From NCBI RefSeq assembly GCF_017591425.1, contig NW_024467104.1:372001-436000 (forward strand): a stretch of 64,000 nucleotides of DNA. The letters are read 5' to 3'. Of the stretch, positions 11,740 through 21,776 are shown in pieces (the first letter of the stretch is position 1; each line of letters opens with the position of its first letter). The notes under the pieces are model-generated. The model made no database searches, was not told the DNA's origin, and saw only the letters and a list, made by a program, of their open reading frames with translations. The stretch comes from Ochotona curzoniae. Taxonomy: Eukaryota; Chordata; Mammalia; Lagomorpha; Ochotonidae. The position numbers were made by a program, and so were the translations under genes.

Positions 11740-11936
11740 CAGTAATGTTTTAAGCTGGATAGCCTTACATGTTAGTCCTGGTTGATTCATTTGGATGACA
11801 GATAGCTGATAATATCATATGATTCATGAGAATGTCAGAGGCTAACATTCTGAAGATGAATGTATTATTTTCATATTCGTATTAATGTTTCATAAAAAGA
11901 AAACAAGTTTCTTGATATATACAGAAGAAAAATCTT

Positions 11937-11942
11937 AATAAA
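11937..11942 (+). promoter_or_regulatory. Possible poly(A) signal, OR4S2-like copy 1
   Basis: An AATAAA hexamer about 200 bases after the stop, conserved at 30149-30154 behind the second copy. Confidence 0.45.
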
Positions 11943-12860
11943 CCCAGTATCTGATTAAGCTCACATTCAGCATTGTTATATTTTATTCTGCTCCCTTTTG
12001 CCATTTTCTTTAAAGATTTAATGTCACTTACAAAGTACTTATTTTTAGGATGTGGAGCTGTAATTGAGACATATTAAGCCATCGATATGTTTATGTCATG
12101 CAAATAATTGAACATATGAAAAACGACATTATGGAGTGTATGCATTTTGAGTGAAATCAACCAGACACAGGAAAGGATAAATTCACTGATATTCATTTGT
12201 ATTCATACACGGGTCTTGGCATAAAGCTTTACCACTCATTCTCTTTACCAAATCAATAGAAATTTCATTATTCTAAGATCTCAGTAATGTCCTCTTGTTC
12301 TTGACATAAACTCATTTCTTCTCTTATCTCAGTTTATCCTGATGACAAGCTTCTCTTTCTTCAGGAATCATGTTTTTCTGATTTTTACTTCCTGTCGTAA
12401 GTAGACATATCAGTAATAATCATTACACTGTGGTTTCACGACTCAAAAGATCCAGGGTCCTGCCTAAGCCTGCATTCATCTCTCTCTCTTTCTCTCTCTG
12501 TGTAGATGTTACTCACCATAAAGATGGGTTAAAGCACCCAAAACTTGACATCTTGAATACACATCCACAATGCATCCACAACATGAAAGGCTGAGAGATG
12601 AAAAGGGGTATGAATTAGAAGATGCATCTGAGATATGAGTCCTGCCTTGAAATTCTAGATATATCTATTTTTTGTCTTGTCTTGGGCATACACACACTCA
12701 CTGGCTTCCACAGGCCTTTATTTGCTTTATTTTAATATGAGGTATAAGATCAAGGCTTCAAATCCTTGGAAGATCATTAGAATAACTCTAACTTTTGTTT
12801 TTACACCCAACACAGCATATTTTACGAGCTTTCTATCAAGTAAGCCAATTGTATTTTTTT
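11943..12860. other. No gene seen; short CT run
   Basis: AT-rich flank of the OR4S2-like gene. A (CT)n tract lies at about 12479-12500 and is longer in unit 2. Nothing else is recognised. Confidence 0.5.
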
Positions 12861-13140
12861 AAAGATTCATTCATTTTTATTGGAAAGGCAGATATACAAA
12901 GAGGAGGAGAAACAGAGAGGAAGATCTTCTTTCCGATGGGTCACTCCCCAAATGAGCGCAAAGATTGGAGCTGAGCCAATTCAAAGCCAAGAGCCCGTAA
13001 CCTCTTCCAGGTCTCCCAAGCAGGTACAGGGTCCCAAGGCTTTGGGCCATCCTCAACTGCTTTCCCAGGCCACAAGCAGGTAGCTGGATGGGAAGCAGGG
13101 CCACCGGGATTAGAACTGGTGCCCATATGGGATCTTGAGG
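12861..13140 (-). repeat. CSINE, minus strand, 5' truncated
   Basis: Reverse complement of the CSINE body. The A-rich tail appears as AAAGATTCATTCATTTTTAT, followed by the inverted GGCCATCCTCAACTGCTTTC and ATTAGAACTGGTGCCCATAT. The head beyond the B-box region is missing. Shared with unit 2 (31109-31388). Confidence 0.88.
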
Positions 13141-14342
13141 AGCATAAGAAGATTCTGGACAAGCAATGAATGTGAGGAGTGCAAGAATTGTTCATAAATT
13201 AATCAGACTTCACATTTCTATAGTATAATGTAATTTGAAAAGAACAGGGGTTTGTTAAGATAACCTATGTGTGTAAGAGGGCAAAGAGAAATGGCATTTT
13301 TTTTGTTTGTTTTTTGTTTTGTGGAGTTTAAAGAGGGAAAGAATGTAGAAGCAAATCTGACCAGCAAAAGTGTATCTAAAGTGTTTCTTCTGTTCAATAA
13401 CATCATCCAGGAGTGGAGGGGGCCTCAACCCTTCCCTGAGGTCAGCTTAGAGCTCAGCTTAGGGACATTTTTCCTACTCTACAACCAAAGAGTTTTAGGT
13501 TTGTTAGGAATAATGAGACACGCAGATTCAGGAAGTTCTCCAACAGCCAAAAATGAGAGAAGGCATGAGGAGAAACACAGATGGACATACATGTAAAATT
13601 CCACTCTGAATATAGATTTTCTATATAATATTATTTATATAGGTAAAGAATACCTATTTTATCACCCAGTTTTCCTTCCCACCATAACCAGTTTCCCTTC
13701 CATTGTAGGGTGAAATTGACATAGTATTAACCATATAATTACATTGGGGTAGGTAGTTAGAATTTCCTTCTTAAGCATTCTCAAAGAGTTTTATTTAGCA
13801 AATAGTTGTACATCTTTTTTAGGAAACTCAACCTAGGAACTCAACCCTCTCTTTTTCTTAAGTAAAAGCAATCTAAGTATTTGAGATAGCTCTCAGAGTA
13901 CATATGACCAGAAAGCTGGATCTGAGGTAGTTCAGGTGGGACTTGAACCAAAACACTCCAGTACGGCTTGTGTTTACCTTAAGAGATGACTTAAGCGTGT
14001 GTGACACATCCTCTCCCCATTTAGGAGCTTGACTGGGAAGTTGTAGGGTTTTAATCAACCCCGGTAGTATTATCTAAGTCAAGAAGATGAAGAATAGCGC
14101 TCTGTCTGAATTCCAGTGCTCATTTTCAATAAACCTGCTGTTGATGCATGGCGCCAATTACAAGTTATTTATTTATTAGGAAACCTTAGCTTCTTTTTCC
14201 CCCCCCAAGAAGGTAAAGCTTTCTGAAGTCTGTATGAACATGGCTCATAGTTATCCCTTGCTGGCTGTTATCTTACAATTTATTTGCAAGTAGGCGATGA
14301 AAGGAAATGTTAGTGCTGGCATTTTGTCCCTTTCTTCCGGGG
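13141..14342. other. No gene seen
   Basis: AT-rich, with T-rich low-complexity DNA near 13296-13320 that differs in length between the units. No coding, RNA or repeat family recognised. Confidence 0.45.
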
Positions 14343-14850
14343 TGTGAATCTTGGATGATACAATAGGTGTGTCTTGCTGTACTCTTAGGTATTATAGATT
14401 TGTCCACTTATGCCAAGATTAGGCGCTTTCCCTCGTGTCCATGTTCTGCAGTATTCAGGCCAATATCCTTGTCTTGTCTGAATATTTCACTCAACATGAT
14501 GTTCTCCATGGGCATCCATTTTGACGCAGAAGATAAAATTCCATTCTTGTTCATAGTTGAAGAGTGTTCTGTTGTATAGATACAGCTGCTGTGCTTTGTT
14601 CATTTATTTGGACACCTTGGCTATTTGCTTGTTTTGATTATTTTGAACAGTACTTCTACATGTAGGTGTTGCTTTGATACAACTCATTCATACTTTTGGG
14701 TACATACCCAGAAGCAAGATTGCTAGATTGTATGAACACCTGTTTCTAGTTTTTAAGTAAATCTCCTATTACACTTTTTTTCCTTTTAAGATATGTCTAT
14801 TGATGCCTTTTGCTAATTTCTCATTTGAGTTGCTAGTGTGGTTTGATGCT
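14343..14850 (-). mobile_element. Old L1 fragment, antisense
   Basis: Antisense of the mammalian L1 ORF2 3' region. Recognisable marks are GGCCAATATCCTTGTCTTGT, an ATTCCATT...GTTCATAG stretch, TTATTTGGACACCTTGGCTA and TTTTGGGTACATACCCAGAA. It is diverged and non-coding. Present in both units (about 32575-33082). Confidence 0.72.
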
Positions 14851-14884
14851 TGAAAATAAGCTCTGTAAGTCACATTGGTAGATT

Positions 14885-15225
14885 GAAGAACCAAAATTGT
14901 AGGGTCATCTCAAAAGATGTAGAGAAAGTATTTCACACTGCTTCATGATAGAATCCCTCCAAAAAGCTAGGCATAGAAAGAAAATATGTAAAAATTATAC
15001 AAGTTTTGTATGACAAAGCCCTTGGTCAATATCCTACTGAAAGAGAAAATGCTGAAAACATTTACCCTGTGATCTGAACAGAATCAGAATGAACACTTTT
15101 AACACTCTTAGTGCTGTATCGCAAATATTGGAGGAACAATCAAGGAAGAGAAAGAAATAAGTGGAATCTGAACTCAAAAAAAAAAGGAAATCAAAACATG
15201 TATTTTTGTAGATGATTGGAGATTG
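14885..15225 (+). mobile_element. Old L1 ORF2 fragment (reverse transcriptase region), sense
   Basis: Nucleotide resemblance to the L1 ORF2 RT-domain region: CATCTCAAAAGATGTAGAGA, AAAAAGCTAGGCATAGAAAG, then ATCAAGGAAGAGAAAGAAAT. The frame is broken many times. It lies in opposite orientation to the L1 piece just before it, so these are two insertions or a rearranged one. Shared with unit 2 (about 33120-33465). Confidence 0.65.
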
Positions 15226-16385
15226 TTCCAAGAAAAAAAAAATATGCTGTTGGGTGAAATGTCCTATAAATGACTGTTAGGTACACTTGCAACCAAGATT
15301 GAACTGGTGCCCATTTGGAAAGCCATTGCTGAAGACAACGGCTTAGCCTGCGGTGTCATTATGCCAGCTCCAACATCTCTTAGTTTCAGTCATTTATTTC
15401 ACAACCATAATAGTCATATACCTTTGATACTAGCAAGCATAATTGTTAGAATGCAAAGGAATCCTAAATATTCCTCCAAAAGAGAAGGTATCAAACAGAC
15501 TGAAACAATTAAAACCAGGCAAAAAATATAAGTAATTTCCCCTGGGGGGAATAACAGAGGGCTCCTTTTGATGAGTGGATTTTTATCATAATGTTCTCAT
15601 CCTGCTCTGTAAGGATTTGTTAAGGACCTGGGATCTTACTGCTGCTCATGCAGTGATGTGAACAGGGTTGGGGAAGGGAGGGATAGTTAAAGGAGAGAAC
15701 AAGAAATGAGACACACAAGATAAAGATTATGAAAGCATTGCAGCCAGAGGAGAGACCCCTCTCTAAGTAGGGAGGCATACCCAGAGGGCTTACTGCTTCT
15801 CCCTTTTATTGAAGTGTTTGGAAAGTTAAATTGCAGTAATTGAGGTAGCACAAGTTTTGAGAAACTATGTTCCACATTGATATTCACCAGCAAATACTTG
15901 GTGATCAGGAAGCAACAGTAGAGCCCAAGGACAGAAGTGAGTACATGACCATCATTATAGCACACACGGTTCTGTGGCCGTGGACCACTGCCCAACTGCA
16001 GACCCTTGTCCACAGTCCCCATCATGGTTTTGGACACTTGCCCACAGACCACTGCCTGTGCAGTTTGACCTCAGTCTCTAACACCAAAAGTCTGTGACTC
16101 AAAATTCCAGGTGCATTGTGTCATGCTCTTTCTTATCCAGTCAAGCTCGGATGTTATTTTATTTTTTATACCTTGCCTACCAAAGAGTAAAATCTCAATA
16201 ATCAAAGAGAAACTGAAATTCCATAGCTTTATATTCAAGTAAATAAGCATGCACTCACATTATACATACACACACACACGGACTACTTCCTCAAATTCTT
16301 GGATCTGATTCTTTCAATGAAGTCAGGAATAACTCCTAACTTGAAGGTTTATAATGAAATGATGAACCAAATATCTGTAAGTTAC
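15226..16385. other. No gene seen; possibly old LTR or L1 debris
   Basis: No coding gene. The stretch near 15690-16090 has the mixed composition of an old LTR, but I could not name it. CA-rich DNA at 16266-16279 differs between units: unit 2 has about 30 extra bases with CA and TG repeats. Confidence 0.35.
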
Positions 16386-16640
16386 ACATGTTCTTCCTGA
16401 TATGTGGTTGCTTCAAGAAAAATCATTCTGAACACAGCATATTGGTTACCAGAGGCTGGGAGAGGTGGGAAGGATAGAAGGAATTTAGAATAATAAATGG
16501 GGGAAGCTGACTGTGCTTCATCAAGTGACACAAATATGAACAGAAATAATGAAAGGAAAACCTTCTGTCACTGATAGAGTATGAAATAGAACCTACTAAC
16601 CAACAGCATAACAATAGGGGAAACTGAATATGGGGGAATA
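16386..16640 (+). mobile_element. Probable L1 3' UTR fragment
   Basis: The phrase TTGGTTACCAGAGGCTGGGA, followed by a GAAGGATAGAAGGAATTTAG stretch, is typical of old mammalian L1 3' UTRs. It is short and diverged. Shared with unit 2 near 34670-34920. Confidence 0.45.
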
Positions 16641-16882
16641 TCAGAACTCTGCAGTACCTCACGACTTCTGTAAGTTTAAGGTTTTGCTGAAATTATAAAG
16701 AAAAATAGTTTTGTTGATTGAATGTTTAAAAGGAACACACATACTCAAAGAGCTTTGAGATAAAAATGCACTTTCTGAATTAGATCAATGATAAGAAAAA
16801 GTATTAACTTGTCATAGGAGTTACAAAAACTTTGGCAAAGCAGAAATGTGAGCACATAGCAAGGTAACTAGTAAGAATGAAA

Positions 16883-17180
16883 GGCGCCGGGATCCCATAT
16901 AGGCACCTGTACTAGTACCTGTTCTAATCCTGGGGGCCTGCTTTCCATCCAGCTCCCTGCTTGTGACATGGGAAAGCAGCTGAGGACAGCCCAAAGACTT
17001 GGGACCCTGTACCCATGTGGGAGACCTAGAAGAGGTTCCGGGCTCCTGAATTTGGATTGGCTCAGCTCTGACTGTTGCGGCCACTTGGGCAGTAAATCAA
17101 TGGATGGAAGTTCTTCCTCTCTGTCTCTCCTCCTCTCTGTATATCTGACTTTCCAATATAAAAGAAATAAATCTTCAAGA
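16883..17180 (+). repeat. CSINE, 5' truncated
   Basis: Begins at GCGCCGGGATCCCATATAGG, lacking the first ~50 bases of the family, and runs to AATATAAAAGAAATAAATC. Shared with unit 2 (35156-35452). Confidence 0.87.
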
Positions 17181-17221
17181 AAAATGGCATACTCTATTGA
17201 GCTCTAGCATCATTCCAAACT

Positions 17222-17322
17222 GTGACTGACTTCTTGTTTCACAGCTTTTTTTTTTTAACCTCTGTATTATTTCTCAGTGTGTAAATCAGAGGATTGAGCA
17301 ATGGTATTCCAAGTATAAAACA
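17222..17322 (-). pseudogene. OR4C-type olfactory receptor remnant (C-terminal end only)
   Basis: This interval aligns with the 3' end of the minus-strand receptor at 40685-41617. Both contain GACTGACTTCTTG near the stop and TCAGTGTGTAAATCAGAGGA, which encodes the TM7 NPLIYTLRN segment on the minus strand. The interior is degraded to a T-run, and a 2-base deletion in the FYT...TP segment shifts the frame. Nothing recognisable continues toward TM6. It predates the duplication because unit 2 carries it too (35497-35592). It is dead and untranslatable. Confidence 0.75.
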
Positions 17323-17570
17323 TTACTCTCTCTTTCATGTGATTTGGTTCCTTCTACCCACATAAGTTAATTGAATTGAGTTTCTGCTTCCTGAATTCAG
17401 CAGAGGCCAAATCCTGGCCCAATCAATGCACATGGGGAAGTAGCCTATGTGGGCTTTCTCCCTTCCCTTTCTCTCCATATGTCTGTCTCTCCTAAACAGT
17501 GGGTCATTAAGTGACAAAGAAAGGGTTATATTTGAATATGTCAAGCCTCACTCTAAGGTGTAATTTCTTG

Positions 17571-17965
17571 GATTCATAAACTATGACATGACAACAGAGA
17601 GTTTTGGAATTAATTTTACTTAGACATTACTTAGAACTCTGTCCTTGCCTTTGGCTCATACAGCAAGAAAGGAAAAGTGCATTCCCCAGGGGATATGATT
17701 AAATGTGATCAATTACTTCTAGCATAATCTCTGGGCCTTCAAGGCTGATGCAACACTTTAATTATTTTAAATGTTTATTGCCAAGACCATTTCCACACTA
17801 AGAAGCATTGCTATCAAATCCCCAGTGATAAGGGCTGCGGTCAAGTTTGTTGGCTAGGAACATCAGAGTTGAATGCTACTGCTGAGCTACCTAAAATGGG
17901 TCCTCCTTGCAGCTCCAACTACCTGAAGTAATTAAAGATTTTCTCATGTTATTACAATGGCAAGC
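17571..17965 (+). repeat. Ancient non-coding block shared with 54249-54640
   Basis: It is collinear with a block 37 kb away. Shared marks are GGCTCATACAGCAAGAAAGG versus GACTCATGAAGCAAGGAAGC, then TCAAGGCTGATGCAACACTT, TTGCCAAGACCATTTCCACA and GAAGTAATTA. It is non-coding. Either an old interspersed repeat (LTR-like) or an old local duplication; the family is not identified. Confidence 0.6.
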
Positions 17966-17975
17966 AACTGTCAGG

Positions 17976-18265
17976 AGGTTGGTGTTCTGGTATAGCACTG
18001 AATTCACTTCCTGTGGCACTGGCAGCCCATATGGGTGCAAGGTCAAGTCCTGGCTGCTTCACTTCCTGTCCAGCTCCCTGCTGTGTCTGGGAAAATAGTG
18101 CAAGACGACCCAAGGTCTTGAACCCTTGCATTATGTGGGAGACCTGGAAGAAGCTCTTGGCTTCTAGCTACACACCAGCTCAGCTCCAGCCATTGTATCT
18201 AGGATTCAACTAAAGGAATTCTGACATGTGATGCAGGCATTTTATTGGTTAGACCGATTTCTGTC
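17976..18265 (+). repeat. Older CSINE-related SINE
   Basis: Recognisable CAGCCCATATGGGTGCAAGG core, CAGCTCCCTGCTGTGTCTGG and GTGGGAGACCTGGAAGAAGC. More diverged than the CSINE copies with CpGs. Shared with unit 2 (36246-36535). Confidence 0.75.
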
Positions 18266-18279
18266 CCTAACTGCCATTG

Positions 18280-18560
18280 TTAGACATAACATAAAAATTA
18301 AATCTTATCAAGATAATAATGATTTAGTTGAACTTAATTGTAACTAGAATGTTAAATTATGTAAAATTGTCAAGATCATTAGAAGCAAAACTACAGACTG
18401 GGAAAAATATTTGCAAAGTAACTTTTGATAAGAGGCTACTTGTTAAAACATGCAAAGAGCATTTTAAGTGTTACAATAAAAACATCTGATTCAAAAAAGA
18501 TCAAAATATCTAGCAATTTCACTAAGTTACAGATATACCCCCATTTTTAAAATTTTAGAT
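18280..18560 (+). mobile_element. Old L1 ORF2 3' fragment
   Basis: GACTGGGAAAAATATTTGCA followed by a GATAAGAGGCTACTTGTTAA stretch and CTGATTCAAAAAAGATCAAA resembles the end of mammalian L1 ORF2. Broken frame. Shared with unit 2 (about 36552-36815). Confidence 0.6.
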
Positions 18561-18970
18561 CTAGATTCTGAATGGAAATGGATTGAACAAAATGTTTTTA
18601 ACAATGAAAGAATTCAGCAAAGAAGTTATAGTAATCAACAGGAACACAAAACCAAAAGCAACTATGCTGAAATAAGTAAGGACAGTATCAGTGTAATTGC
18701 ATCATCATCATTTTTATCAAGTTCAGGGCCAATGCAGATTACAACATTCTTCTGCATTAGGGATGCATTTCTTGGGACCATAGTTTTTTTTTTTTAACAA
18801 ACAAAAAACTGACATGGCTCATAGCGCTGAGGAAGGTTCAGGAACAGATGACTTCCACTGGCTAGCACAGCTCTACAAAGCTTAAACAACATACAAAACT
18901 AATGCATGTCTTCTAAGAGGGAGGAAGGAGTTCAGCTTTGTTCCAACATCTTTAAATTCCTGTTCCTCTA
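18561..18970. other. Unidentified conserved-in-both-units block
   Basis: No gene assigned. On the minus strand the unit 2 copy happens to be open for 111 codons (36832-37167), but this copy is frameshifted, and I recognise no protein. Confidence 0.4.
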
Positions 18971-19308
18971 GGGGTTGGTGTCATGTTGTAGGAAGTTAAA
19001 CCTCTGCCTGTAGTGTCAACATCCCATATGGGGTCTGGTTCAAATCCTGGCTGCTGCACTTCCAATCAGCCTTCTGCTAGCGGCCCGGGAAAGCAATGAA
19101 GGATGGCCCAAGTCTTTGAGTCCCTACATTTGTGTGGGAGACCTGGAAGAAACTCCTGGTTCCTGGCTCTGGACCAGCTCTGCTCTGGGTATTGTCATCA
19201 TTAGCGGAATGAACGAGTGGATAGAAGACTCATTTTCTCTCTCTCTCTCTCTTTCTCTCTGTCTCTCATTTTCTTTGTAATTCTGCCTTTCCAATAAAAA
19301 TAAGTCAA
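18971..19308 (+). repeat. CSINE-related SINE with CT-rich tail
   Basis: Body with CATCCCATATGGGGTCTGG and GTGTGGGAGACCTGGAAGAA. A (CT)n run at about 19234-19260 lies just before the CCTTTCCAATAAAAATAAG end. Shared with unit 2 (37245-37573). Confidence 0.85.
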
Positions 19309-19310
19309 TG

Positions 19311-19645
19311 TGTCAATATACAACATTATGGAATTAATTGACATAGTATTGATACTGAGGCCTTGTTGGGGCTTTTAACTGACCGGATCTCTACTCTGTT
19401 AGACCTATCTTCAGACCATAGAAGGTCTCTCCAAGAGGCCACTGAACTTATCTGGACAATAAGACGCTGAACTTTATGCTAGGCATGTGTTTGCAAGCAA
19501 TGAATCTCAACTGAACTTGAACTATGGTTATGCAACAAGGTGGAGGAATCCACCATGGGGGCAGGGTTATGGGAGGGATGGGGGGAATCCCCAGCGCCTA
19601 TAAAACTGTACTACATAATACAATGTAAGCAACAATAAAAAAAAA
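19311..19645 (+). mobile_element. 5'-truncated L1-type 3' end with small 5' inversion
   Basis: A ~330-bp retroposon runs from CAATATACAAC to a G-rich stretch (GGGATGGGGGGAATCCCCAG), then CTATAAAACTGTACTACATA and an A-tail. The duplication ATAAGTCAATGTGT flanks it; it is clearest in unit 2, near 37566 and 37910. The G-rich 3' UTR and A-tail fit a lagomorph L1 3' end. The first ~32 bases are the exact reverse complement of the matching part of the element at 48130, which is a twin-priming-like inversion. Confidence 0.72.
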
Positions 19646-20129
19646 ATAAATCAATGTTTAAAAAAATCATATTCCCCACAGAACTGAATAAATCAGCATG
19701 GTCTGATTGGCCCACCTTTTGCTAGCATAGATCTCCAAGAGTGATAGGACACATATGTAAGGATTCTTCATCAGGTAGGAAAATTCATGATATTTTTTGA
19801 TTCTGTTTCCCAAAGGGCCTGATTCTGTCTGGTCTCACACAGAGCAATCTTTGAACTTGTTTGTCTCACTTAGCCAGGGAACACATAGAACAAGATATTA
19901 TAGGCTCCTAAAAGTAAAACAGTCTGCAGTCTTGGAGGCTTCTAGCAGTGAAGACCCCAGAATTTTCACCTGAGTGAATTGCTTAAAGCCTTTCTCGGTA
20001 AAAGGCTGTCAGTACAGATTATCAGAGTGAACTGATTCATCAAGGACAGAAACACACATATTCAAAAAACAGAAAGAATTGGAAAACATCAAATTAAACC
20101 TATGCATTCAGATATGTAAGAAATACGTA
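19646..20129. other. No gene seen
   Basis: Non-coding. Its last part (AACAGAAAGAATTGGAAAAC) may belong to the old L1 seen further downstream. Confidence 0.4.
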
Positions 20130-20149
20130 TCAATGAACTTACTTTGGAA

Positions 20150-20290
20150 TGATTTATCTCAACTAAACCTGAACTATGGTTGTGCAACAGCGGGGAGGAG
20201 CCCACCATGGGGGGAGGGTTGAAGAGGGGTGGGGGAAATCCCAGTGCCTATATAGAACCGTGTCACATGATGCAATGTAATTAAAAAATA
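20150..20290 (+). mobile_element. Short 5'-truncated L1-type 3' end
   Basis: Same 3' sequence as 19311-19645 but starting at TTTATCTCAACTAAACCTGA, with CCATGGGGGGAGGGTTGAAG and GTGTCACATGATGCAATGTA, then A-rich DNA and an (ATT)n run. Shared with unit 2 (about 38410-38560). Confidence 0.7.
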
Positions 20291-20339
20291 TATATAAAAA
20301 AAATTTAAAAAAGAAATATTATTATTATTATTATTGTTA

Positions 20340-20560
20340 TTGTTTTAATCCAGAAAAAAAAAGAATTCAATGAATTTCAAAAGAGCAAAGATATCACTGA
20401 ATGAATTGGAAAAGCAAAACACAAACAAAACAAAATCATGTATAATAAATAATTGAACGTAAATTCTGAAAATGAAGACTATTGTCAAAAATTTGCTGAT
20501 GGGTCACAGGAGCAGATTCGAGGAAACAAAACAATCACAGAACTAAGTTATGACTATTCA
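20340..20560 (+). mobile_element. Old L1 ORF1-like fragment
   Basis: AAAATGAAGACTATTGTCAA and GAGGAAACAAAACAATCACA resemble the coiled-coil part of L1 ORF1 at DNA level. The ORF2-like piece at 39605 lies in order behind the unit 2 copy, so both may be one old element. Weak match. Confidence 0.45.
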
Positions 20561-20995
20561 TTTGAAGTTTTCCAATCAGCAGAGCAAAAGTCCTGCAAAA
20601 GATGGGATAAAGCATGAAGAAGTCAAACAGTATAACCAGATGACCCAGTGCATGCACCATTGGATTTGAAGAAGGGTATTTGAGAGATCATAAAGTAAGT
20701 TTAAAGTATTATATCCCAAAATATAAGGAAGAGTGATAAAGGAAGGAGAAAGAGTGATAATGAAATGAAACATTGATAAAGGAAGAGGGAGAGAAGGTGG
20801 GCATAGGAGAGGGAGGGAAGACAGGGTAGGAAGGATCCTTATGCCCTTAAAACTGTTTACAAAATACATGACATGCATTCCCTTAAATTCCCCTAAATCT
20901 CCCTAAAGTTGAAGAGACAATTAGGAATCTACATTAAGAAAGCTGCCTAGGTAAGAGAAAGAGAAATGAAAGACTTTTGTTACAAAATAATCAGT
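20561..20995. other. Purine-rich stretch, no gene seen
   Basis: Contains an AGAGGGAGAGAAGGTGGGCA purine-rich stretch followed by TTATGCCCTTAAAACTGTTT, reminiscent of an old retroposon 3' UTR. No gene is visible. Confidence 0.4.
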
Positions 20996-21140
20996 TGGGC
21001 CCGGCGTGGTGGTGTGGTGGCTCAGTGGTTAAGGTCCTCCCCTTGCACGCCCAGGATCCCATATGGGCGCCGGTTCTAATCCCGGCAACCCCGCTTCCCC
21101 TCCAGCTCACTGCCTGTGGCCACGGAAAGCAGTGGAGGAC
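20996..21140 (+). repeat. CSINE cut off at the duplication junction
   Basis: Only the first ~145 bases of the SINE are present, from GGGCCCGGCG to GCAGTGGAGGAC, and then the sequence switches to olfactory receptor coding DNA. The unit 2 counterpart at 39260-39594 is complete with target duplications, so this truncation marks the join between the two units. Confidence 0.93.
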
Positions 21141-21776
21141 TTTTTCAAGACAAGAATATTGAAATGCTCTGTTTCGTGTTCACTTTGTTTTGCTACCTTT
21201 CCATTTGGATGGGAAATGTGCTCATAATGATTTCCATCACATGCACTCAGCTGATCGTCCAGCCCACGTATTTCTTCCTCAATTACCTCTCACTCTCTGA
21301 CCTTTGCTACACATCCACCGTGACCCCTAAACTGATGACTGACTTTCTGGCCGAGAGGAAGACCATTTCCTACACTAACTGCATGGTGCAGCTCTTCACC
21401 ACTCACTTCTTTGGCGGCATTGAGATCTTCATTCTCATGGGAATGGCCTATGACCGCTATGTGGCCATCTGTAAGCCCTTGCACTACACCGTCATCATGA
21501 GCAGGCAGAACTGTAACGCAATAATCCTGGCATGTTCTGTTGGAGGGTTTGTACACTCTACCAGTCAGTTGCTCCTCACCGTCTTCTTACCATTCTGTGG
21601 TCCCAATGAGATTGATCCCTACTTCTGTGATGTGTATCCTTTGCTGAAATTGGCCTGTTCGGATACACACACAGTAGGTGTCCTCGTCATTGTGAATTCA
21701 GGCCTGATTTCTTTGGTGACATTCGTTGTCTTGGTGTTCTCTTACTTTTTAATACTATACACCATCAGGTCTTACT
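21141..21776 (+). pseudogene. OR4P4-like (pseudogene): OR4P4-like pseudogene, truncated at both ends
   Basis: Receptor sequence starts abruptly after the SINE at about residue 14 of the family and runs in frame through TM1 (ending WMGN), TM2, [10 protein letters not shown], and second-loop cysteines, to TM5 and the RSY of loop 3. After 21776 it joins bases equivalent to unit 1 position 3177, deleting 2,722 bp (455-3176). The frame then adds about 15 foreign residues and stops at 21823. TM6, TM7 and the C-terminus are gone. The N-terminus and splice acceptor are also missing, and the frame's upstream extension lies in the SINE with no ATG before TM1 (21164). It also has DPYF where unit 1 has DHYF. 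It cannot make a receptor. Confidence 0.95.

Larger units (their letters stand above)
1..21140 (+). repeat. Segmental duplication, unit 1
   Basis: This is the first of two direct copies. Gene order, repeats and flanks recur from 21141 on, about 18.2-18.6 kb downstream, with identity of roughly 97-99% by eye. Window base 1 corresponds to 21323. The unit should therefore begin about 182 bases before the window, inside the OR4P4-like coding region, giving an original unit of about 21.3 kb. It ends inside a CSINE at 21140. Confidence 0.93.

Noticed and set aside
15690..16090. Possible endogenous retrovirus LTR
   Set aside because: No clear TG...CA ends, primer-binding site or coding remnants could be identified by eye; left as unassigned.
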